Origin: CAYPTJ01 sp964413845
GTDB taxonomy: Bacteria > Patescibacteriota > WWE3 > 9FT-COMBO-53-11
Length of the DNA: 10,133 nucleotides
Assembly: GCA_964413845.1 (NCBI GenBank)
Contig: CAYPTJ010000038.1
Span: 1 to 10,133 of the forward strand
Reading direction: 5' to 3'
The translations under genes and the position numbers were made by a program. The first letter of the stretch is position 1. Every line of letters begins with the position of its first letter. The notes beneath the pieces are model-generated. The model had not been told where the DNA came from. It ran no database searches and was given only the letters and a program-made list of their open reading frames with translations. Positions 4,628 to 10,133 of this stretch are shown here, in pieces.

Positions 4628-6250
4628 GTGCCTTCCAAAAAGTTTCCGAAATTCATCTTTGTTTCCGGTGGAGTAATCTCTGGCTTAGGCAAAGGAATTA
4701 CCGCCGCTTCAACCAGCCTTCTTTTGAAATCCCGCGGGTTAACCGTTTCCCCTGTCAAATGCGACATGTATTTAAACATCGATGCCGGGACGATGAACCC
4801 CTTGGAACACGGTGAGATCTTCGTCACCGAAGATGGAGCTGAGACCGACCAGGACATTGGACATTATGAGCGGTTTCTTGATCAGAATTTAGGGTGGGAA
4901 AACTACCTCACCGCCGGCCAGATCTATCAGCGGGTTTTGGAGCAGGAGAGAGCTTTAAGGTATGAAGGCCGCTGTGTTGAAGCCTACATTCACATTCCTG
5001 AGGAGATAATCAGGCGTCTGGAGAGGTTAACCAGAAGATCAGACCTGGTGGTAGTCGAGTATGGGGGGACGGTAGGGGAGTATCAGAATGTTATGTTCTT
5101 CGAAGCCGCCCGGCGATTAAGAATCAAGTACGGCAAAAACGTCTTATTTATTCACGTCGGGTATCTGCCTATTCCCCCTTCAATAGGGGAGATGAAAACA
5201 AAACCAATGCAGCAGTCGATCCATGAACTTAATACCTTAGGGATCCAGCCGGATATCATCGTTTGTCGGGCCGAGCAGCCAGTTGATAATCGACGGAGGA
5301 AAAAGATCGCCTTCGCCGCTGCTCTTGAGCCCAGTGATGTTTTTGCTAGTCCTGATATCCCTTCAATCTACGAGATGCCCTTGATTTTGGAGGAGCAGGG
5401 TCTGACGGCGAGGATCTTGGAGAAGCTTGACCTTGAGATGCCGAAGCGAAATTTGCGTTCTTGGAGGAAGATGATTAAGGGTGTCAAGGAGGCAAGGGGC
5501 AAGGTTAAGGTGGCGATTGTTGGCAAGTACTATACCAGCGGAGGGTTCTCTCTTGAGGATTCTTACATCAGTGTAATTGAGGCGGTAAAACATGCTTCTT
5601 GGGCAGAGGGGGCTAAACCAGTGATTGTTTGGTTTGATTCGGAAAAGCTTGAGAAAGAAGGGACGGATAGATTAAACGACATTGATGGAATTATCGTCCC
5701 TCAGGGATGGGGGAGTCGGGGGGTTGAGGGAAAGATAAAGGCAGCTCAATTCGCTCGGGAGAATAAAGTCCCTTATTTGGGTCTTTGTTTTGGGATGCAG
5801 ATGGCGGTTGTGGAGTTTGGGCGCCACGTTGTGGGCTTGCGGCAGGCTAATTCAACTGAGGCCAATCCAGAGACTTCCCATCCAGTGATCCATGTCATGC
5901 CTGATCAAAAGAAGTATCTGGAAAAGCACCAGTACGGAGGGACGATTAGGCTTGGGGCTTGGAAGTGTCGGGTGCGATCCGGTACTAAACTCTCAAAGGC
6001 CTACGGCAGGGCTTGTGTAGTTAGCGAACGCCATCGCCATCGGTATGAGTTCAACAACCGTTACCGGAAGCGATTTGAGAAGGCGGGGATGGTCTTCTCC
6101 GGCGTTTCGCCAGATGGGAAGCTGGTGGAGGCGATTGAGATTTCTGACCATCCATTCTTTGTTGGTACCCAGTTTCATCCCGAGTACAAATCAAGACCCC
6201 TGTCGCCCCATCCACTTTTTGTCGAATTTATCAAAGCTTGTTTGCACTGA
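4628..6250 (+). CDS. pyrG: CTP synthase (glutamine hydrolysing)
   Basis: It converts UTP, ATP and glutamine to CTP, the last step of de novo pyrimidine nucleotide synthesis, in the cytoplasm. Numbered from the GTG at 4628 the product has 540 residues, close to the 545 of E. coli. The N-terminal synthetase domain begins with KFIFVSGGVISGLGKG (P-loop lysine Lys22) and includes CDMYLNIDAGTMNP and HGEIFVTEDGAETDQDIGHYERF. The C-terminal glutaminase domain has the nucleophile Cys387 in PYLGLCFGMQMAV and the His517-x-Glu519 pair in QFHPEYKSRP, so all catalytic parts are present. The start is uncertain. No ATG lies before the P-loop; TTG 4625 and GTG 4628 are the nearest candidates and neither has a good Shine-Dalgarno. 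A TTG at 4520 would add 36 residues unlike any CTP synthase. The gene has its own promoter and leader and is followed by another promoter. Confidence 0.97.
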   Translation: MPSKKFPKFIFVSGGVISGLGKGITAASTSLLLKSRGLTVSPVKCDMYLNIDAGTMNPLEHGEIFVTEDGAETDQDIGHYERFLDQNLGWENYLTAGQIYQRVLEQERALRYEGRCVEAYIHIPEEIIRRLERLTRRSDLVVVEYGGTVGEYQNVMFFEAARRLRIKYGKNVLFIHVGYLPIPPSIGEMKTKPMQQSIHELNTLGIQPDIIVCRAEQPVDNRRRKKIAFAAALEPSDVFASPDIPSIYEMPLILEEQGLTARILEKLDLEMPKRNLRSWRKMIKGVKEARGKVKVAIVGKYYTSGGFSLEDSYISVIEAVKHASWAEGAKPVIVWFDSEKLEKEGTDRLNDIDGIIVPQGWGSRGVEGKIKAAQFARENKVPYLGLCFGMQMAVVEFGRHVVGLRQANSTEANPETSHPVIHVMPDQKKYLEKHQYGGTIRLGAWKCRVRSGTKLSKAYGRACVVSERHRHRYEFNNRYRKRFEKAGMVFSGVSPDGKLVEAIEISDHPFFVGTQFHPEYKSRPLSPHPLFVEFIKACLH

Positions 6251-6280
6251 TTGACAGCTTATAGCGTAAGTTGGTATAGT
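6251..6280 (+). promoter_or_regulatory. Promoter of the VirD4-like ATPase gene
   Basis: TTGACA (6251-6256) and TATAGT (6275-6280) are 18 bp apart, starting at the base after the pyrG stop codon. Transcription should begin near 6287, giving a leader of about 55 nt. The hexamers and flanks (TTGACAG and GTATAGT) are the same as in the promoter at 424-452. Confidence 0.75.
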
Positions 6281-6302
6281 GGAACCATTCCTGCCCGATC
6301 CT

Positions 6303-6322
6303 GGGGCCGTGGGGCCTTTTTT
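6303..6322 (+). terminator. GGCC hairpin with T6 in the ATPase leader (possible terminator or attenuator)
   Basis: GGCC (6305-6308) pairs with GGCC (6313-6316) around GTGG, extendable by two G-U pairs, and is followed directly by TTTTTT (6317-6322). It lies after the promoter and before the AGGAGG ribosome binding site (6326-6331) of the ATPase. It could stop pyrG read-through or attenuate the ATPase transcript. The stem is short, so the call is tentative. Confidence 0.4.
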
Positions 6323-6342
6323 GTTAGGAGGAACAAACGATA

Positions 6343-9093
6343 ATGACAATCTTACCGCTAGCATTAGGTGTGGTGGGCATCTCTATTGTGGGAGCGATTC
6401 GCTCCGCCCGCCTTAACGGGAAAGTCAACCATAAACCACGACTGCACTCCGATGAGGGAGTTCTTTTGGAGATAAAAGTTCCCAAAGGGAACGAAAAGGA
6501 TCCCCTAGCAGCGGAGCAGATGTTTGCCTCCCTTCACGGGCTTCTTCGGGCTGATCCTCATGAGCAGGAGCATGTCTCCTTTGAGATTGCCTCTGACGCC
6601 TCGGGAATTCATTTTTATGTTTGGTGCCCAAGACATCTCCAGGATTTTGTCTCTGGGCAGATTTATGCGCAGTATCCCTTAGCGGAATTGAGAGTGGTTG
6701 AGGATGATTATATGGGAGTCGACCTTTCAGGGTTGGCTTTCTGCAGTGAGAATCTACTTTTGGCGAAAGAAGTTTATTTCCCGATTCGCACCTTCCGTGA
6801 TTTTGAGCTAGTCGACCCCTTGTCGGCGGTGACGGGAACGATGGCAGAGATTGGAGAAGGGGAGCGGATCTGGCTCCAGATTTTAATTCGCCCTATTCCT
6901 GATGTCTGGCAGGCGGATGGCCACCGCTATGTCGAGCAGGTGAGAACGGGTGTTATCCATACAAAGATTTCACCGATGGATGTTGTTAAAGGGGCGGTGG
7001 GGGAGATCGCCGCTTTAGTTCCTTATGCGGTTGAGCAGTGGACAAATCCGGCCGCTCAAGAAGCCCGCCGGTCAAAGCCCCCGCTTTCTCCTAGAAAAGA
7101 AGAATATGTTCGTCTCTCTTCCGGCCAGGAGCTGGAGCTTAAAATGATTGAAGATAAGCTTACTCGGGTTGGTTTTGAAGTGGGGATACGAGTCTTTACT
7201 GCGGCTTTGGATGAGGGTAACTGCCGTGAGCTTCTTCGGGGAGCAACGGCGGCTTTCAAACAGTTTTCCTTTGCGAATCTAAATTCGTTTGTGAGAGTAG
7301 CACCGGAGGAGGCGGTCGAGATTTTTAAGGAGAGATTTGTCCGCCGAGAGTTTCCAGAGGAGATCACTTATGTTTTGGATACGGCAGAGCTAGCCTCAGT
7401 TTTCCATCTTCCCAATATCTCCGTTGCCACCCCAACGATCGCCTGGGCTTCCTACAAAAAGGGTGAACCGCCCCCCCACCTTCCCACAAGCAACTGTACC
7501 TACTTCGCCCAAACGAGTTTCCGTGACCGTTTTCAGCGATTCGGGATTGCGCGGGAGGATCGGCGGCGGCACATGTATGTTGTTGGAAAGACTGGAACCG
7601 GAAAAACCACCCTCTTTAAAAATATGATCGTTCAGGATATCCAGAACGGTGAGGGGGTGGCTGTTCTTGATCCTCATGGGGAGCTGGTGCAGGACCTCTT
7701 GGATTTCATTCCTCCTGAGCGGGTTGAGGATGTTGTTTACTTCGACCCTGCTGATACCAAGTGGCCGATTGGCCTAAACTTCTTGGAGATCAAGGATGTC
7801 TCCCAAAAGAATCTTCTTGCCTCCGGCCTCTTGGACGCTTTTAAGAAACACTTTATCGATATCTCTTGGGGGCCACGGCTTGAGTATCTTTTGAACAACG
7901 CTATCTTAACCTTGCTTGAGATCCCAGGGACGACTCTTTTGGGGATTGTTCGGCTTCTCTCTGACCAAAACTACCAGAAGTACATCACCTACAAGCTTAA
8001 AGACCCGGTGTTAAAAGATTTTTGGGAGAAGGAATATACCCAAATGATGAGTAACCCCCGTCTCCACACTGAGGCAGTGGCACCGATTCAAAACAAGGTA
8101 GGGAGATTCCTTGCCCCCCAAATGATTCGCAACATCTTGGGGCAGCGAACCTCATCCTTGGATCTGGAGGACATCTTAAACTCTGGTAAGATCCTTCTTG
8201 TTAACCTCTCAAAGGGAAAAATTGGGGAGGACAATGCCAATCTTTTGGGGTCGCTTTTAATCTCCCGGCTTAACTTTACGGCAATGCAGCGGATAGCCAT
8301 TCCCGAGGAAGAGCGGAAGGACTTCTTTGTCTATGCCGATGAGTTTCAGAACTTTGCTGCTGGTTCTTTCGCCTCTATTTTGTCGGAGGCGCGCAAGTAC
8401 CGCCTCTCTCTTCACCTTACCCACCAGTACACCGCCCAACTTCCAGAGGGAGTGCAGGATGCGGTCTTTGGGAATATCGGAACAATCGTTGTTTTCTCGG
8501 TGGGTGCTCCTGATGCAAAGGTATTGGAGCCAGAGTTTGCTCCTTACTTCATCGCCGAGGACTTGATCTCTCTTGATAAGTACCACCTCTATCTCAAGCT
8601 GATGATTGATGGGATGACCTCCCGACCTTTCTCGGCAATTTCCCTTCCTCCTCCTGAAGGGAAAACTTATCAGCGAGAGGCGGCAGTCGCTTACTCCCGC
8701 GGCAAATATGGCCGTGATGTTAAGGAGGTTGAGGAGAAGGTTAGGCGCTGGTCAGAGAGGAACTTTGATTTGGGGATGGCGGTTGCCGAGGAGAGGCGCG
8801 CTGCTGGTGAGCCGGTTCCCGAGATAGAGGTGGGAAGCGTTCTTGAGGGAGAGGTGAAGAAGATTGTTGATTTCGGAGCTTTTGTTGAAATCTTTCCCGG
8901 AAGAGAGGGATTGGTTCATATCTCTGAGCTCTCCTACGATTTTGTTGAAAATGTAGGGGATGTTGTTTCGGTGGGAGATAAGATCAAGGTTAAGATAATC
9001 GGGATTGATGAGGAAGGGAAGATCAGCCTTTCCAAGAAAGCCTTGGAGGAGCCTAAAAGTAAAAAGCAGATTAAGGAGAAAAAAGAGGAGTAG
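6343..9093 (+). CDS. VirD4/TraD-like (HerA-FtsK clan) ATPase with C-terminal S1 RNA-binding domain
   Basis: The product has 916 residues. A weak hydrophobic N-terminal segment (about 3-20) is followed by an alpha/beta region (about 35-390) of the kind found before the motor in type IV coupling-protein relatives (HVSFEIASDASGIHFYVWCP, then YAQYPLAEL). The motor domain has a Walker A motif GKTGTGKT (415-422), AVLDPHGELVQDLL after it, and a Walker B FFVYADE (Asp666-Glu667) followed by FQNF. The THQYTAQLP segment fits the VirD4/TraG family. Such ATPases couple ATP hydrolysis to DNA or protein translocation at the membrane. Residues about 829-902 are a complete S1 domain (EGEVKKIVDFGAFVEI, EGLVHISEL, then KVKIIGIDEEGKISLSKK) of the PNPase C-terminal type, then a lysine/glutamate tail. 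The frame is continuous with no sign of an assembly break. No relaxase or pilus gene lies nearby. AGGAGG at 6326-6331 supports the ATG. Confidence 0.88.
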   Translation: MTILPLALGVVGISIVGAIRSARLNGKVNHKPRLHSDEGVLLEIKVPKGNEKDPLAAEQMFASLHGLLRADPHEQEHVSFEIASDASGIHFYVWCPRHLQDFVSGQIYAQYPLAELRVVEDDYMGVDLSGLAFCSENLLLAKEVYFPIRTFRDFELVDPLSAVTGTMAEIGEGERIWLQILIRPIPDVWQADGHRYVEQVRTGVIHTKISPMDVVKGAVGEIAALVPYAVEQWTNPAAQEARRSKPPLSPRKEEYVRLSSGQELELKMIEDKLTRVGFEVGIRVFTAALDEGNCRELLRGATAAFKQFSFANLNSFVRVAPEEAVEIFKERFVRREFPEEITYVLDTAELASVFHLPNISVATPTIAWASYKKGEPPPHLPTSNCTYFAQTSFRDRFQRFGIAREDRRRHMYVVGKTGTGKTTLFKNMIVQDIQNGEGVAVLDPHGELVQDLLDFIPPERVEDVVYFDPADTKWPIGLNFLEIKDVSQKNLLASGLLDAFKKHFIDISWGPRLEYLLNNAILTLLEIPGTTLLGIVRLLSDQNYQKYITYKLKDPVLKDFWEKEYTQMMSNPRLHTEAVAPIQNKVGRFLAPQMIRNILGQRTSSLDLEDILNSGKILLVNLSKGKIGEDNANLLGSLLISRLNFTAMQRIAIPEEERKDFFVYADEFQNFAAGSFASILSEARKYRLSLHLTHQYTAQLPEGVQDAVFGNIGTIVVFSVGAPDAKVLEPEFAPYFIAEDLISLDKYHLYLKLMIDGMTSRPFSAISLPPPEGKTYQREAAVAYSRGKYGRDVKEVEEKVRRWSERNFDLGMAVAEERRAAGEPVPEIEVGSVLEGEVKKIVDFGAFVEIFPGREGLVHISELSYDFVENVGDVVSVGDKIKVKIIGIDEEGKISLSKKALEEPKSKKQIKEKKEE

Positions 9094-9112
9094 ATCAAGC
9101 AAGTTGTAAATT

Positions 9113-9139
9113 TGGTAAAATGTTACCTGTAAAGGAGTA
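9113..9139 (+). promoter_or_regulatory. Possible extended -10 promoter and ribosome binding site for the H1-tailed protein
   Basis: TGGTAAAAT (9113-9121) fits an extended -10 element without a convincing -35. AAAGGAG (9131-9137) follows. Its spacing is 5 nt to the ATG at 9143 and only 2 nt to the ATG at 9140, so translation more likely starts at the second ATG. Confidence 0.35.
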
Positions 9140-9838
9140 ATGATGGAGAGGAGACCAACTCAAAATCGACTTCAACTTTTATCGCAGGCACTTTCTGCAG
9201 CTTCTTCTTCCATTAATTTAGCCAAACAGCTGATTGACGAAATACAGCGCGAAGGTGGCGCTTTTGAAACCCCGGGATTAATCGGGAAGTATGACGGAAT
9301 GTTTATGGTGACGGAAGCTGGCAAGAAATATCCTGTTCCTGACAACTATGCGGCAAAAACACAGCTTGTGTACGGTGACAAGCTAAAGATGGTTGAGGGT
9401 CCGGAGGGGAGGCGGTTCAAGCATATTGAGAAGATTCCTCGGGTCGAGGTGGAGGCGGCTCTGACGGTTAAGGATGGCCGGTTTGTAGCTGTTTCGCTTG
9501 AGGGCTCTTACAAACTGATTCAGTCAGCGGTGAGATATTTAAGGGGAGAGGAGGGGGACAAAGTGAGGATCCTTCTGCCAAGGGACGAGAAGCATGCTCC
9601 TTTTGCCGCGATCGTTGGAGTGGCTGGCAAGGAGGCAAAGAGGGAAGAAAGGAAAGAGGAGACAAGAGAGAAGGTTGAGGTAGAAAAGAAGCCAGCGGCG
9701 AGGAAAGTAGCGAAGGAAAAGAAACCAAAAGCCGAAGAGAAGGCTAAGACAAAAGCTGCGAAACCAACAACTAAAAAAACTCCTGCCAAAAAAGGTGAAA
9801 CCACTATCGCCCCCCTTGGTGAAGAAGAGCTCCGTTAG
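9140..9838 (+). CDS. Conserved-looking protein with lysine/alanine-rich histone-H1-like tail, unknown function
   Basis: The product has 232 residues, or 231 from the better-spaced ATG at 9143. Residues about 8-38 form a polar helix (LQLLSQALSAASSSINLAKQ). A compact beta-rich core of about 45-160 follows (GKYDGMFMVTEAGKKYPVPD, LVYGDKLKMV, FAAIVGVAGK). From about 163 the sequence is low-complexity Lys/Glu/Ala, ending in a basic K-T-K-A-A-K-P-T-T-K-K stretch and a short acidic end. I do not recognise a named family; my impression is that similar proteins with this core occur in Patescibacteria, from memory and unverified. The core could be a small barrel and the tail could bind nucleic acid; both are inference. 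It lies between the ATPase with an S1 domain and yebC, all three in the same direction. It has no signal peptide or membrane helix. Confidence 0.8.
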   Translation: MMERRPTQNRLQLLSQALSAASSSINLAKQLIDEIQREGGAFETPGLIGKYDGMFMVTEAGKKYPVPDNYAAKTQLVYGDKLKMVEGPEGRRFKHIEKIPRVEVEAALTVKDGRFVAVSLEGSYKLIQSAVRYLRGEEGDKVRILLPRDEKHAPFAAIVGVAGKEAKREERKEETREKVEVEKKPAARKVAKEKKPKAEEKAKTKAAKPTTKKTPAKKGETTIAPLGEEELR

Positions 9839-9840
9839 TT

Positions 9841-9924
9841 AGTAAATCCAGTAAAGTTAATAAAGTCAATAAAATCAGTAACAGCTTCTGACTTTATTGT
9901 GGTTACTGTGTTACTGGTGTTACT
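9841..9924. repeat. 9-nt-periodic imperfect inverted repeat upstream of yebC
   Basis: The left half is built of 9-nt units (AGTAAATCC, AGTAAAGTT, AATAAAGTC, AATAAAATC, AGTAACAGC from 9841 to 9885) and the right half of related complementary units (GTTACTGTG, TTACTGGTG, TTACTATA). Outer arms 9841-9854 and 9911-9924 pair at 12 of 14 positions. Inner arms AATAAAGTCA (9859-9868) and TGACTTTATT (9889-9898) pair perfectly. The structure fills nearly the whole gap between the two genes and has no T-run after it. Confidence 0.65.
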
Positions 9925-9936
9925 ATATAAGGTGTT

Positions 9937-10133
9937 ATGTCTGGTCACTCTAAGTGGGCAAATATTAAACGGACAAAACAAGCGGAAGATCTCAAACGCG
10001 GTAAGCTCTTTTCTAAGCTTGCATGGGCAATTGCTGTGGCTGCACGGCAGGGTGGGGGAGATCCAGAGGGAAACCCCACTTTGCGCGCCACGCTTGAAAA
10101 AGCCCATTCGTACAACATGCCCAAAGAGAATAT
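9937..10133 (+). CDS. yebC: YebC/PmpR/TACO1-family regulator, N-terminal part
   Basis: The gene runs off the right edge; 65 codons are visible. It begins with MSGHSKWANIKRTKQAEDLK and continues GKLFSKLAWAIAVAARQGGG, the family's invariant N-terminal signature, and then NPTLRATLEKAHSYNMPKEN. YebC-family proteins have been described as DNA-binding regulators (PmpR) and as translation factors acting on the ribosome (mitochondrial TACO1, and bacterial members linked to relief of stalling at proline-rich stretches); which applies here cannot be told. The ATG at 9937 is preceded by AAGGTG (9929-9934) at only 2 nt and by a TATATAA sequence (9924-9930), so the transcript leader may be very short. A long inverted repeat lies immediately upstream. 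Confidence 0.95.
   Translation, partial: MSGHSKWANIKRTKQAEDLKRGKLFSKLAWAIAVAARQGGGDPEGNPTLRATLEKAHSYNMPKEN

Noticed and set aside
425..6250. TGA recoding as glycine (as in Gracilibacteria/SR1)
   Set aside because: TGA ends the RluA-family, HD, HAD and CTP synthase frames at the expected family lengths, and no family-like sequence continues past them.
8257..8586. Leftward open frame of 109 codons within the ATPase
   Set aside because: It is fully antisense to the Walker B region of a well-supported gene and has no family features.
6343..9093. Conjugative or integrative element around the VirD4-like ATPase
   Set aside because: No relaxase, pilus, integrase or attachment-site repeat is visible. 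The flanks are housekeeping genes (pyrG, yebC), so a resident chromosomal gene is more likely.
9468..9804. Leftward open frames of 86 and 94 codons opposite the H1-tailed gene
   Set aside because: The Ser/Pro/Leu and Phe/Ala/Ser compositions are the mirror of the GAA/AAG/GCC-rich codons on the plus strand. They are shadows and not genes.
9841..9924. CRISPR array
   Set aside because: The units are 9 nt, contiguous and degenerate, with no spacers and no cas genes nearby.

Overview
The window reads as ordinary chromosomal DNA from a bacterium that uses TGA as a stop: the RluA-family, HD and CTP synthase frames all end in TGA, so a code with TGA as glycine does not fit. Gene content and style suggest Patescibacteria (Candidate Phyla Radiation), possibly the Microgenomates side: a VirD4/TraD-like ATPase without conjugation partners, a YerC-type TrpR-like regulator, a reduced LCP/LytR_C wall protein, small membrane proteins, and many short intergenic palindromes. 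That placement is an inference; no rRNA or universal ribosomal protein is present.

Layout. Positions 1-427 hold the 3' end of an RluA-family rRNA pseudouridine synthase. A clear TTGACA-17-TATAGT promoter follows and drives a 95-residue two-helix membrane protein ending at an intrinsic terminator (780-815). A second terminator facing the other way (821-846) closes a leftward HD-domain phosphohydrolase gene, and the space between holds a cluster of palindromes. The HD gene is divergent from a YerC/YecD-type regulator. The 120-bp divergent region has a good leftward promoter and a perfect 12-bp inverted repeat ending 4 nt before the regulator's ATG. Next come a membrane-anchored degenerate LCP/LytR_C protein (rightward) and a convergent two-gene leftward unit: a HAD-family phosphatase and a cysteine-rich double-anchored membrane protein.

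From 4373 everything runs rightward. A near-consensus promoter and a roughly 220-nt leader with a 10-bp GC hairpin precede pyrG (CTP synthase). A second TTGACA/TATAGT promoter then drives a 916-residue VirD4-like ATPase that carries a PNPase-type S1 RNA-binding domain at its C terminus. A conserved-looking small protein with a histone-H1-like lysine/alanine tail follows, and then the 5' end of a YebC/PmpR/TACO1-family gene, cut by the window end.

No CRISPR array, tRNA, rRNA, insertion sequence or phage module is visible. The most interesting items are the ATPase-S1 fusion, the inverted repeat and hidden Shine-Dalgarno arrangement at the TrpR-like regulator, the structured pyrG leader, and the 9-nt-periodic inverted repeat before yebC. 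These are candidates from reading by eye; no alignment or folding program was run.
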